Numbered from the stretch's first letter, positions 1 to 7,712 are shown. The stretch is 64,000 bases of DNA from CAVPTL01 sp963708725 (GCA_963708725.1 CAVPTL010000014.1:186001-250000), one strand, 5' to 3'. Notes: generated by a model from the letters alone, not told the origin. Numbers and translations: made by a program.

Positions 1-1
1 T

Positions 2-616
2 GCCGGGGGACTCGACGTCGCCGTCCACGCGATCGGTGATGGCGCCAATCGAGCGGCCCTGAATGCCTTCGAGGCGACCCGAGAGCGATGGGAGGCCTCG
101 CTCATGCGGCCGCGGATCGAGCACGTGCAGTGCCTCGCCGACGATGACCTCCCCCGGTTCGCCGACCTCGACGTGATCGCCTCGGTGCAGCCGAGCCACG
201 CCACCTCCGACCGCGACGTCGCCGATCGGCTGTGGGGCGCGCGGGCGGCGCGCGCATATCGCACCCGCGACCTGCTCGAGGCCGGAGCGCACCTCGTGTT
301 CGGGTCAGATGCTCCGGTCGAGCCGATCGCACCGCTGGCCGGCATCCACGCGGCCGTCCACCGCACCTCCGATACCCGCGACCCGTGGTATCCAGACCAG
401 CGGATCCCGGTTGCCGACGCGGTGCTCGGCTTCACGGCCGCGGGTGCCTACGCGGTCGGTGAGGAGCGTCGGCGCGGGCTCCTGCTGCCGGGCTATGCGG
501 CCGATCTGGTGGTACTGGACACCGACATCATCGCCTTCCCGGAGCGGATCGCCGAAGCTCGGGTCGAAGCCACGATGCTCGCCGGACGCTGGGTCCACAA
601 CGCCCCGCCGTGGTGA
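2..616 (+). CDS. Amidohydrolase family 3 protein (YtcJ-like), C-terminal part
   Basis: The reading frame is open from the left edge and stops with TGA at 614-616, so only the C-terminal ~204 residues are present. The segment near the edge reads HAIGDGANRAAL, the metal-binding HAIGD block of YtcJ-type amidohydrolases. Further on, FGSDAPVEPI is the SDAP metal and substrate motif, and the end is a typical composite-domain tail (GYAADLVVLD, then LAGRWVHN). Family members hydrolyse C-N bonds in small amides or imides; the substrate cannot be told from this part. It converges on the minus-strand TPR gene with a gap of 3 bases. Confidence 0.9.
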   Translation, partial: AGGLDVAVHAIGDGANRAALNAFEATRERWEASLMRPRIEHVQCLADDDLPRFADLDVIASVQPSHATSDRDVADRLWGARAARAYRTRDLLEAGAHLVFGSDAPVEPIAPLAGIHAAVHRTSDTRDPWYPDQRIPVADAVLGFTAAGAYAVGEERRRGLLLPGYAADLVVLDTDIIAFPERIAEARVEATMLAGRWVHNAPPW

Positions 617-619
617 GCG

Positions 620-1633
620 TCAGCCGCCCGCTTTGAGCTTCGTGCACGCCCCGCCGGTGGGGTTGTCCAGGCACGTGATGAAGACCCTGGCGACCGCGCT
701 GTAGGGGCCGTGGGGATGGTTTGAGATCACCTGTCGCATCTGCGCGATGGTGTCCTGCCGATCGCGGAGCCAGAAGAACAAGAGCCCCACATGGAAGCGA
801 ATCTCATCGTTGGTCGGATGCGAGTTCGCGAGGGTCATCAGATTCCCCATGGACGTCGCGGTGTTCTCCTTGTTGAATCCGAGCACGTTGGCCGCGACGA
901 TCGGCGACACGGCGCCGGGCGCGAGGCTCTCCGCCCGCTGGGCGGCAACGATCGCGGCCGAGCGGTCGACGGTTTGGAGCTTCCACGCCAGATTCAGCCA
1001 CGCATTGGAGTCGGTGGGGTGCCGCTTGACCGCCGCGCGAAGCGACGCCAGCGAGCCCTTCGGCGAGGTCCCCGCGAGCGTGTAGCTCGGGTATCCGGGA
1101 GCCTCCTTGTAGTTCAGGAGATTGTCGGCCTCGGTGCCGTAGAAGCCATACATGTCGGCGTGCTTGACCCGCTCGAGCGTCGTCACCGCGGGCTTCACGT
1201 CTCCGGCCCAGAACTGAGCGATCCCCAGTGCCAGCCCGACCGGCAACGCGTCCTGCGGCAGCTTCCGGAGGGCGGCGATCGTCTGCTGGCGACGTGCCAT
1301 GGTGTCGGCCGCCATCAGCTCGGCCACTCGCACCCGCACGTCGCCGGCGGGAAGCGCTTCGCGCGCGGCCTTGGCCACTGCCACGGGATCCTGCGGGTCG
1401 GGGGTTACCTTCCCGGGAAGCTTCACCAGCGCCGGTGGCAATCCACTCAGCGGGACCGCCTTCGGAACCGGTTTGGAGCTCGATCCAGCGGTCAGCCACA
1501 CCACGACGGCGACTGCGATTCCGATCACCGCAGCGGCGCCTGCAAGCAGTGCCAAACGCCGCTTGGAAAGCCCGGGAATACCCGCACTGGGCGGCCCGTT
1601 TAACTCATTGACGGCGGAGGGTTTTGGATCCAT
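620..1633 (-). CDS. Membrane-anchored TPR-like protein
   Basis: Protein of 337 residues with a short cytoplasmic N-terminus, one transmembrane helix at about residues 25-48 (LALLAGAAAVIGIAVAVVVW) and an extracytoplasmic helical domain. The domain has tetratricopeptide-like repeats, for example HPTDSNAWLNLAWKLQ and NSHPTNDEIRFHVGLLFFW. TPR proteins usually act as scaffolds for protein complexes, and nothing here names a partner. ATG at 1633; a TATACC box on the minus strand (1640-1645) lies 6 bases upstream, a near match to the -10 boxes of other genes here. It is divergent from the sulfur-transfer operon across 79 bases. Confidence 0.8.
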   Translation of the reverse strand: MDPKPSAVNELNGPPSAGIPGLSKRRLALLAGAAAVIGIAVAVVVWLTAGSSSKPVPKAVPLSGLPPALVKLPGKVTPDPQDPVAVAKAAREALPAGDVRVRVAELMAADTMARRQQTIAALRKLPQDALPVGLALGIAQFWAGDVKPAVTTLERVKHADMYGFYGTEADNLLNYKEAPGYPSYTLAGTSPKGSLASLRAAVKRHPTDSNAWLNLAWKLQTVDRSAAIVAAQRAESLAPGAVSPIVAANVLGFNKENTATSMGNLMTLANSHPTNDEIRFHVGLLFFWLRDRQDTIAQMRQVISNHPHGPYSAVARVFITCLDNPTGGACTKLKAGG

Positions 1634-1712
1634 TCGCTGGGTATACTGAAACCAGATGACGCTAATTTCCGCCCGCGCAAACGCGTTTGGGCAGTGAGGA
1701 ACTGAAGGGTAG

Positions 1713-2918
1713 GTGAAACAGGTGATCTCAGCACGCGATTACCTGGCGAAGGCACGGAGTGAGATTCGTGAGCAGACGGTGCAAGAGGCCGCACAGCGGC
1801 TCGAGCACACGCCGCCTCCCGCGTTGATCGACGTGCGTGAACGCCACGAATACGAGCAGGGATTCATTCCCGGCGCGATCCACATTCCCCGAGGATTCCT
1901 CGAGTCGAGGATCGAGCGAAACGTGCTCGAGCGGTCGACTCCGGTCGTGATCTACTGCGCGAGCGGTGAGCGATCGGTGTATGCGACCAAGACGCTGAAT
2001 GACCTCGGTTACACCGACGTCGTCTCGATGAAGGGCGGCTTTGCCGGCTGGAAGGAGAACGGCCACGAGTGGAAAGTCCCGCGAGCGCTGACGCCCGAGC
2101 AGTTCGAGCGCTACAGCCGCCACGTGCTGATCCCCGAGGTCGGCGAGGAGGGGCAGCTGAAGCTGCTCGATTCGAAGGTGCTTCTGATCGGCGCCGGCGG
2201 GCTCGGCTCGCCCGCGGCCGTGTATCTGGCTGCGGCCGGAGTCGGCACCATCGGCGTGATCGATGCCGACGTCGTCGACGTCTCGAACCTGCAGCGGCAG
2301 ATCGTGCACACGGTCGACCGGGTGGGGATGAACAAGGTCGACTCGGCCGAGATCGCGATCAAGAGCATCAACCCCGAGGTCAACGTCGTGAAATACGTCG
2401 AGCGGCTGACATCGGAGAACGTGCTCGACGTGATCTCCGGGTATGACGTGATCGTGGACGGCACCGACAACTTCCCGACCCGATATCTCCTGAACGACGC
2501 GAGCCTGGTCGCCGGCATTCCGGTGGTGCACGGCTCGATCTACCAGTTCGAGGGATCGGTCACGGTGTACAAGCCGTTCGAGGGTCCGTGCTATCGCTGT
2601 CAGTACCCGGAGCCCCCGCCGCCTGAGCTGGCGCCGTCGTGCGCCGAGGGCGGCGTGCTCGGAATCCTTCCCGGCGTGATCGGCTCGCTCCAGGCGACCG
2701 AGGCCGTGAAACTGGTACTGGGGATCGGCAATCCGCTGATCGGCCGGCAGCTGCGCTACGACGCGCTCGAGATGGAGTTCGTCGAGCTGAAGATGCGGCG
2801 CGATCCGGACTGCCCGGTATGCAGCAAGGATCCTTCCGAGATCGAGTTCATTGACTACGAGCAGTTCTGCGCCCTGCCCTCCCGGGCGGTCCAACCCGCG
2901 AAGGAGGCGGTAGCTTGA
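1713..2918 (+). CDS. moeZ: Rhodanese-MoeB fusion, adenylyl- and sulfurtransferase for CysO
   Basis: 401 residues. Residues ~20-120 form a rhodanese domain with the active-site loop IYCASGERS (persulfide cysteine). Residues ~130-375 form an E1-like MoeB/ThiF domain with the nucleotide loop GAGGLGSPAAVYLA, the basic NLQRQ segment, the catalytic-region cysteine in APSCAEGGVLG, and zinc cysteine pairs CYRC and CPVC. The family adenylates the C-terminal Gly-Gly of a ubiquitin-like sulfur carrier and converts it to a thiocarboxylate. In mycobacterial MoeZ the rhodanese is C-terminal, whereas here it is N-terminal. GTG start at 1713 behind a GAAGGG ribosome site. Its TGA overlaps the start of the carrier gene (4 bases), so the two are translationally coupled. 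Confidence 0.92.
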   Translation: MKQVISARDYLAKARSEIREQTVQEAAQRLEHTPPPALIDVRERHEYEQGFIPGAIHIPRGFLESRIERNVLERSTPVVIYCASGERSVYATKTLNDLGYTDVVSMKGGFAGWKENGHEWKVPRALTPEQFERYSRHVLIPEVGEEGQLKLLDSKVLLIGAGGLGSPAAVYLAAAGVGTIGVIDADVVDVSNLQRQIVHTVDRVGMNKVDSAEIAIKSINPEVNVVKYVERLTSENVLDVISGYDVIVDGTDNFPTRYLLNDASLVAGIPVVHGSIYQFEGSVTVYKPFEGPCYRCQYPEPPPPELAPSCAEGGVLGILPGVIGSLQATEAVKLVLGIGNPLIGRQLRYDALEMEFVELKMRRDPDCPVCSKDPSEIEFIDYEQFCALPSRAVQPAKEAVA

Positions 2919-3196
2919 GCACGGTTCGGATGCCCCCAATTCTGCGCCAGGCGGTCGGCGGAGCCCGTGAGGTCGACGCCTCCGGCTCGACCGTGCGCGA
3001 ACTCCTCGGCGACCTCACGACCCGCTATCCGGCCATCAAAGGTCACCTGCTGGACGACGGCGGCGACCTCAACCGGTTCGTGAACGTGTACGTGAATAAC
3101 GAGGACGTCCGTCTCGGCGACGGTCTCGAGACCGCTGTGGGGCCCGATTCCACCGTCATCGTTTTGCCGGCGATGGCCGGCGGGGCGGGGCGCTGA
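2915..3196 (+). CDS. cysO: Ubiquitin-like sulfur carrier CysO with extended C-terminus
   Basis: 93-residue ThiS/MoaD-fold protein. The working end of such carriers is a terminal Gly-Gly that is adenylated and thiocarboxylated. Here the last residues are PAMAGGAGR, so the Gly-Gly is followed by Ala-Gly-Arg; the codons at 3185-3193 are gcg ggg cgc, then TGA. The carrier is therefore probably made in a masked form that must lose three residues. TTG start at 2915 inside the end of the upstream gene; the stop shares one base with the cysM ATG. The role as carrier for O-phosphoserine-dependent cysteine synthesis is inferred from the neighbours, which match the Mycobacterium tuberculosis CysO/CysM/Mec set. 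Confidence 0.9.
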   Translation: MSTVRMPPILRQAVGGAREVDASGSTVRELLGDLTTRYPAIKGHLLDDGGDLNRFVNVYVNNEDVRLGDGLETAVGPDSTVIVLPAMAGGAGR

Positions 3197-4152
3197 TGCC
3201 CTGCCTCAAGGTCGAGCGCTCCGCTGCGCTGTCGGCCGTCGGCAACACCCCGCTGATCGAGCTGCCGCGCATGACGCCGCACGAGGGCGTCAAGATCTTC
3301 GCCAAGCTCGAGGAGCAAAACCCGACCGGCTCGGTCAAGGACCGGGTTGCGCTGCAGATGATCGAGGCAGCCGAGGACAGCGGCGAACTCGCACCCGGAC
3401 AGCAGATTCTCGAGCCGACCTCGGGGAATACCGGCATCGCCCTGGCGATGATCGGCAAGGTCAAGGGCTACCCGGTGAGTGTCGTCATGCCCGAATCGGC
3501 AACACCCGAACGCGTGGAGCTGCTGCGCATGTACGGCGCCAACATCATCTTCTCGCCCGGGAACCTCGGCTCCAACGGCGCAGTGGCCAAGGCACGGGCG
3601 ATGGCCGAGGCCGATCCCAGCCTGTTCATGCCCTTCCAGTACGCCAATGAGGCCAACCCCGCCGCTCACTACTGCGGCACCGCTGTCGAGATCCTCGATC
3701 AGGTTCCCGACGGCCGCGTCGATGCGTTCGTCGCCGGCCTCGGGACGGGCGGCACGCTGATGGGTTGTGGCCGGCGGCTGCGCGAGGCCAATCCGATGGT
3801 GCAGATTGTCGCGGCCGAGCCGCTCCAGGGCGATCCGGTGATGGGTCTTCGCAGCCTCGAGGACGGCTACACCCCGCCAATCCTGGATATCACCCAGCTC
3901 GATCGCAAGGTGCTTGTCTCCAACGGCGAGGCCGTGTTGGCGCTGCGAAAGCTGCTCGACCTCGAGGGCGTCTTTGCCGGCGTCTCGGCGGGAGCGGCGC
4001 TCGCGGTGGCGCGCAAGATCGCAGCCGAGATGGTCGAAGGAACGGTGGTCGTGCTGTTCGCCGACGGCGGCTCGAAGTACATGAGCGCCGGGCTCTACAC
4101 CACACCGACCGAGCAACTCGAGCGCGAGATGGAAGAGCGCGTCTGGTGGTGA
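3196..4152 (+). CDS. cysM: PLP-dependent cysteine synthase CysM (CysO-dependent type)
   Basis: 318 residues, the usual size for this fold-type II PLP enzyme. Visible motifs are NPTGSVKDR (Schiff-base lysine), PTSGNTGIALA (substrate carboxylate loop), GLGTGGTLMG (phosphate loop) and GVSAGAAL. The mycobacterial enzyme uses O-phosphoserine and CysO thiocarboxylate, giving a CysO-cysteine adduct. This protein ends MEERVWW, an aromatic C-terminal tail like the one that gates the active site in the mycobacterial CysM. Placement between cysO and the JAMM protease supports the same role. It overlaps cysO by one base and the protease gene by four (GTGA). Confidence 0.94.
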   Translation: MPCLKVERSAALSAVGNTPLIELPRMTPHEGVKIFAKLEEQNPTGSVKDRVALQMIEAAEDSGELAPGQQILEPTSGNTGIALAMIGKVKGYPVSVVMPESATPERVELLRMYGANIIFSPGNLGSNGAVAKARAMAEADPSLFMPFQYANEANPAAHYCGTAVEILDQVPDGRVDAFVAGLGTGGTLMGCGRRLREANPMVQIVAAEPLQGDPVMGLRSLEDGYTPPILDITQLDRKVLVSNGEAVLALRKLLDLEGVFAGVSAGAALAVARKIAAEMVEGTVVVLFADGGSKYMSAGLYTTPTEQLEREMEERVWW

Positions 4153-4538
4153 TCCCCGCGGCGGTGCGCGACGAGATCGTCGCCCATGCCCGCGCCGGAC
4201 TCCCCAACGAGGCCTGCGGGATTCTCGCCGGTAACGGCGGCCGCGTCGAGCGGTTTTTCCCGGCCGAGTCGGATGAGCCGAGCCCCTACTACTACCGGAT
4301 CGAGTCGCGCGACCAGATCCGGATCATGAACGAGATCGACGACGCCGGCATGGATCTGATCGGGATCTACCACTCCCATGTATCCTCGCCCGCGTATCCG
4401 AGTCGCACCGATGCCGAGCAGGCGTTCTGGCCGGATGCGGTGTACGTGATCGTGTCGCTCGCCGGCGGCGACGCCGACATGAAGGGCTACCTGATCGCCG
4501 ACATGGTGCCGACCGAAGAGCCCCTCACCATCGTGTGA
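4149..4538 (+). CDS. mec: JAMM/MPN zinc metalloprotease Mec (releases cysteine from CysO)
   Basis: 129 residues, a complete minimal JAMM domain. It has the upstream glutamate in NEACGIL and the zinc signature YHSHVSSPAYPSRTD, which fits H-x-H-x7-S-x2-D exactly. In mycobacteria Mec cleaves the CysO-cysteine adduct after the Gly-Gly, freeing cysteine. Here it could also remove the extra AGR tail of CysO, as the QbsD-type JAMM protease does for QbsE. GTG start at 4149 overlapping the cysM stop. Its own TGA (4536-4538) is part of the palindromic repeat that follows, so the last residues may have been altered by repeat insertion. Confidence 0.93.
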   Translation: MIPAAVRDEIVAHARAGLPNEACGILAGNGGRVERFFPAESDEPSPYYYRIESRDQIRIMNEIDDAGMDLIGIYHSHVSSPAYPSRTDAEQAFWPDAVYVIVSLAGGDADMKGYLIADMVPTEEPLTIV

Positions 4539-4567
4539 ATAAATGGTGCCTGGCACCATTTATTCAC
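4535..4567. repeat. Palindromic dispersed repeat, copy 1 (AT-stem type)
   Basis: Perfect 33-base palindrome: 16-base arms (4535-4550 and 4552-4567) around a single T. The arms contain GTGAATAAATGGTGCC and its complement. It is identical over 33 bases to the copy at 45637-45669 and shares the core GGTGCC-N-GGCACC with copies at 24898 and 58160. It includes the TGA stop of mec and lies at the end of the operon, so it may also act as an mRNA 3' stabiliser or terminator, though no T-run follows. Confidence 0.9.
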
Positions 4568-4680
4568 GGCGGCTCTGGCAAGGATCGAGTGGTGAGCGGA
4601 GCGGAGGCGTGCCAAAGGCACGTTGAGCACCGCACCACCACGTGGGACGCCGCCAGAGCGGCGAGGACCGCCGAGCCTGG
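4568..4680 (+). other. Gene-free segment with nested inverted repeats (possible structured RNA)
   Basis: Three stems nest exactly inside one another. GCTCTGGC (4572-4579) pairs with GCCAGAGC (4652-4659), GTGGTG (4589-4594) with CACCAC (4633-4638), and CGTGCC (4608-4613) with GGCACG (4617-4622) across an AAA loop. No protein-like reading frame was recognised. It follows directly after palindromic repeat copy 1 and precedes the end of the minus-strand Lrp gene. It could be a small structured RNA or the remnant of a mobile element that carried the repeat. Confidence 0.35.
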
Positions 4681-5178
4681 TCAGGCTTGGGCTTCGCGTA
4701 CGTCTACGTCGGGGGTGACTGGGGTCACGGGACGGCCTTCGAACTCGGTGCCGAGCACGATCACGGTCTTGGTGCGCTCCACCGACTCGAGTGCGCGGAT
4801 CTCCCAGATGAAGTGCTCGAGCGCGCGCATCGACTCGCCGCGGACCTTGAGCATGATGCTCTCCTCACCCGCAATGTGGTGACACTCCTCGACCCAGGGC
4901 ATCGATTCGAACTCACCCTCGAGTGAGTCGCGCGGGCTGGCGGTCTGAGTGACGAGGATGAACGCGGTCACGCCGGATCCGACCATCTCGGGGTTCACCA
5001 CTGCGCGATAGCCCGTGATCACGCCGCGAGCCTCGAGCTTCTTGACCCGCTCGTGCACGGCGGCAGGCGAGAGCCCCACCTGTTGGGCGATGTGGGCGAA
5101 GGTCGCTCGCCCATCTCGCTGGAGCTCCGCGATGATGGCGAGGTCGGTGTCGTTGAGATCCTTCAACCACCTAAACAT
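4681..5178 (-). CDS. Lrp/AsnC family transcriptional regulator
   Basis: 165 residues: N-terminal winged helix-turn-helix (LNDTDLAIIAELQRDGRATF, with the recognition part VGLSPAAVHERVKKLE) and a C-terminal RAM-type effector domain (AFILVTQTA, HHIAGEESIMLKVR). Members bind amino acids or similar small molecules and control metabolic genes as octamers or dimers. ATG at 5178. It is divergent from phhB with 35 bases between the starts, so phhB (aromatic amino acid or pterin metabolism) is a possible target. The ligand cannot be read from the sequence. Confidence 0.93.
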   Translation of the reverse strand: MFRWLKDLNDTDLAIIAELQRDGRATFAHIAQQVGLSPAAVHERVKKLEARGVITGYRAVVNPEMVGSGVTAFILVTQTASPRDSLEGEFESMPWVEECHHIAGEESIMLKVRGESMRALEHFIWEIRALESVERTKTVIVLGTEFEGRPVTPVTPDVDVREAQA

Positions 5179-5200
5179 ACCCCCGCCGCAAGGACACGAC

Positions 5201-5206
5201 TACAGT
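5201..5206 (+). promoter_or_regulatory. -10 box TACAGT of leaderless phhB
   Basis: TACAGT ends exactly 7 bases before the phhB ATG and no ribosome site is present, the arrangement expected for a leaderless transcript. Confidence 0.6.
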
Positions 5207-5213
5207 TCGGCCC

Positions 5214-5501
5214 ATGGCCGTGCTCAGCCCAGCCGAACTCCAATCCGCCCTCGCCACCCTGGATGGCTGGGAAGTGCGTGATGGAGCGCTTCGTAAGCGC
5301 TACGAGTTCCCCGACTTCGGCACCGCGCTGGCCTACGCCAACCGAGTTGGAGAGGCGGCTGAGGCGGCCGACCACCATCCCGACCTGCTCGTGACCTGGG
5401 GTGCGGTCGAGGTCGCGTGGGTCAGCCACTCAGAAGGCGGGATCACGACCAACGACGTCGCCATGGCCGATCGCAGCGACGAACTCAACTCCACGGCCTA
5501 A
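5214..5501 (+). CDS. phhB: Pterin-4a-carbinolamine dehydratase
   Basis: 95 residues, the family length. Shows the active-site ADHHPD motif and the downstream HSEGGITTND block of PhhB/PCD proteins. The enzyme dehydrates 4a-hydroxytetrahydrobiopterin, recycling pterin cofactor for aromatic amino acid hydroxylases; in bacteria lacking such a hydroxylase it may have a different role, and no hydroxylase is in this window. ATG at 5214 without a Shine-Dalgarno but with a well-placed -10. It converges on the CorC-like gene, overlapping it by 4 bases. Confidence 0.93.
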   Translation: MAVLSPAELQSALATLDGWEVRDGALRKRYEFPDFGTALAYANRVGEAAEAADHHPDLLVTWGAVEVAWVSHSEGGITTNDVAMADRSDELNSTA

Positions 5502-6835
5502 CTCGGATCCTCGGCGGGCGCCGGCGGTCGGTCGGCTCGAGTCAGGTCGACGTCGACTTCGGTGATGCGCGGGCCGTCGACGCCTGCCACCTCGAATCTG
5601 ATCCCCTCGAAACTGACGACATCGCCGACCAGCGGCGCGCGGCCCAGTTCTCCGAACAGGAATCCACCCACGGTGTGGTAATCCTCATCAGAGAGGTCGG
5701 TACCGAACCGGGCGTTGAACTGCTCGATCGGGAACGATCCACCGATCCGTACCCGCCCGCGGCCGATCCGCAGGATCCCGACGTCGGGCAGATCGAACTC
5801 GTCGCCGATCTCACCCACAATCTCCTCCAGCAGATCTTCGAGGGTGGCCAGGCCGACGACCGAGCCGTACTCGTCAACAACGATGGCCATGTGATTTGAG
5901 GTGCGCCGAAACTCCGCCAGCAGCTCGTCCAGTGGCTTGGTCTCGGGTACCAGGATCGCCGGGCGCAGGATGCTCTGGATATCCGTACGCTCCAGGCCGC
6001 GCTCGTTGATCGCGCTGAACAGGTCGCGCACATGCAGCACCCCGGCGATGTCATCGATGTCCTCGCCGTACACCGGATACCGCGTGTAGGGGTTTCGCAG
6101 AACGGTCGTCATGAGGTCGGCAATGGGCGTATCGAGCGGCAGCGCAACCACGTCGGGGCGAGGCACCATCACATCCTCGGCGTCCTTGTCGGCGAACTCG
6201 AAGACCTTGTGCAGCATCTCCTGCTCCTCCTCCTCCAGCACGCCCTTCTGGCGGCTGGCGGTGACAAGCATCTTGAGTTCCTCCTCCGAGTGGACGAGCG
6301 AGATGCCGCTCGGAGGTGGCAGGTTGAACCAGCCCAAAACCGCGGAGCTCGAGCCCACCAGCACCCAGATGAAGGGGCGAAACAGCGTTCGAAACACGCT
6401 GATCGGGCGGGCGACCGCAAGCGCGACCCGCTCGCTGTGCTGAAGCGTGAACGACTTGGGCACGATCTCGCCCATGACCACGTGGAAGTAGGTCAAGATC
6501 GTGAACGCAAGGATGATCGAAATCGTGGTGGCAACGCCCGTGTGCAGGTCGCGCGGCAGCCAGTCGAGGGGCTTTTGCAATAGCTCGGACACGACCGGCT
6601 CGCCAATCGCGCCAAGCGCCAGGCTGGACAGCGTGACCCCGAGCTGAATCGCGGAGATGAACCCCGATGGATTGTCCAGGAGGTTGAGCACGCGCCGCGC
6701 GCGCCGAACTCCTTGCGCCTCCAGTTCCTGCAGGCGGGTGCGGCGCACCGTCACGAGGGCATATTCTGCGGCAACGAAGAACGCGTTCGCCGCAACGATC
6801 ACCACCACAGCCAGAAGCTCGGCGGCGATCAGCAT
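5498..6835 (-). CDS. CNNM/CorC-HlyC family membrane protein
   Basis: 445 residues in the classical order: DUF21/CNNM membrane domain with about four helices (residues ~1-190), paired CBS domains (~205-325, e.g. VMVPRPDVVALPLDTPIADL and RDLFSAINE) and a C-terminal CorC_HlyC transporter-associated domain (~345-435). Members are linked to Mg2+/Co2+ efflux or homeostasis; the older haemolysin name is misleading. ATG at 6835. On the minus strand a TATACT hexamer (6868-6873) about 32 bases upstream could be its -10. It shares a 256-base divergent region with the response regulator. Confidence 0.92.
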   Translation of the reverse strand: MLIAAELLAVVVIVAANAFFVAAEYALVTVRRTRLQELEAQGVRRARRVLNLLDNPSGFISAIQLGVTLSSLALGAIGEPVVSELLQKPLDWLPRDLHTGVATTISIILAFTILTYFHVVMGEIVPKSFTLQHSERVALAVARPISVFRTLFRPFIWVLVGSSSAVLGWFNLPPPSGISLVHSEEELKMLVTASRQKGVLEEEEQEMLHKVFEFADKDAEDVMVPRPDVVALPLDTPIADLMTTVLRNPYTRYPVYGEDIDDIAGVLHVRDLFSAINERGLERTDIQSILRPAILVPETKPLDELLAEFRRTSNHMAIVVDEYGSVVGLATLEDLLEEIVGEIGDEFDLPDVGILRIGRGRVRIGGSFPIEQFNARFGTDLSDEDYHTVGGFLFGELGRAPLVGDVVSFEGIRFEVAGVDGPRITEVDVDLTRADRPPAPAEDPS

Positions 6836-7091
6836 GGACTGGGAACGTCGTCGCTCAAGCTCAAATCAGTATAGATGGGCGTGGAGATGACACCCGAGGC
6901 CGCCCGCGTTTCGCATGGTTGACCTAAAGTTGATGGCCCGCGATGCCGACCCTGTCCGAAGGGGAAATCGGGAAAGTGCCGAATCCCGAGGCCAGGTTGG
7001 TCACACCCGAATTTTGGATGAGGCTAACGACCGCACGAGGTTCTGCCGATACCACCAGACGGTGGCAAGCCTTGCGACGAGTGGAGTGCAT
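6836..7091. promoter_or_regulatory. Divergent intergenic region, corC-like / response regulator
   Basis: 256 bases with no credible gene. The frame of the response regulator is open back to 6915, but that stretch does not resemble protein. The region holds a minus-strand TATACT (6868-6873) suited to the corC-like gene and the ribosome site GGAG at 7083-7086 of the regulator gene. No convincing -35/-10 pair was found for the plus strand. Confidence 0.45.
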
Positions 7092-7712
7092 GTGGGCGAT
7101 TCCATAAGCTGTCTGATTGTTGATGACCACGAAGTGGTTCGCGAGGGTCTGCGCCTGGCGCTTTCCCGGGCGGACAACATTCGCGTGGTGGGTGAAGCTG
7201 CGGACGGAAACGCCGCGGTTGCTCTGGCCCGCCGGCGAAAGCCCAACGTGGTCATTCTGGACGTGCGCATGCCCGGCGCGGACGGATTGCAGGCAGCCCG
7301 CGAAATCACCACGGAGGTGCCGGAAACGGCAGTCCTGATGTTCACCGCCTACGGTGAACGCAGCCTCCTCACTCGTGGCCTGGAAGCCGGTGCCAAGGGT
7401 TACATCCTGAAGGAAGCTCCCCAGCAGACGCTGGTGCGGGCCATCCAGAAGGTGGCCGGCGGCGACGGCTATGTCGATCCGGCGCTGATGCCCGCGTTCC
7501 TGTCGAAGGATCGCGAGAACATGCTGACGGCCCGCGAGCGCGAGATCCTGCAGCTGCTTGCTGACGGGATGTCCAACGCAGACGTCGCCGGCAAGCTGTT
7601 CATCAGCCAGGAAACCGTCAAGAGCCACGTGCGGCACATTCTCTCCAAGCTGGAGGCTGATACCCGCACGCATGCTGTCGCCATCGCACTCAGACAGGCA
7701 ATCATCGATTGA
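7092..7712 (+). CDS. NarL/FixJ-type response regulator
   Basis: 206 residues. The receiver domain (~1-120) has the acidic pair DDHE, the phospho-aspartate in VVILDVRMPGADG and the lysine in KGYILKEA. The C-terminal LuxR-type helix-turn-helix (~140-200) reads LTAREREILQLLADGMSN...VAGKLFISQETVKSH. The GTG at 7092 has GGAG five bases upstream and was chosen over GTG 7086 and a longer in-frame extension to 6915. The histidine kinase starts 29 bases after the stop, so the pair is co-transcribed. Confidence 0.93.
   Translation: MGDSISCLIVDDHEVVREGLRLALSRADNIRVVGEAADGNAAVALARRRKPNVVILDVRMPGADGLQAAREITTEVPETAVLMFTAYGERSLLTRGLEAGAKGYILKEAPQQTLVRAIQKVAGGDGYVDPALMPAFLSKDRENMLTAREREILQLLADGMSNADVAGKLFISQETVKSHVRHILSKLEADTRTHAVAIALRQAIID

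Noticed and set aside
1640..1647. TATACT as a plus-strand promoter for the cysteine operon
   Set aside because: No -35 at usable spacing, and the same bases fit better as the minus-strand TATACC box of the TPR gene.
1728..2939. Long minus-strand open frame (403 codons) opposite the moeZ gene
   Set aside because: It mirrors the codon structure of the real gene, has low-complexity Arg/Asp/Val composition and no motif; a GC-rich shadow frame.
6915..7091. N-terminal extension of the response regulator
   Set aside because: The extra residues do not resemble a receiver start, while GTG 7092 has a well-placed GGAG directly before the receiver fold.
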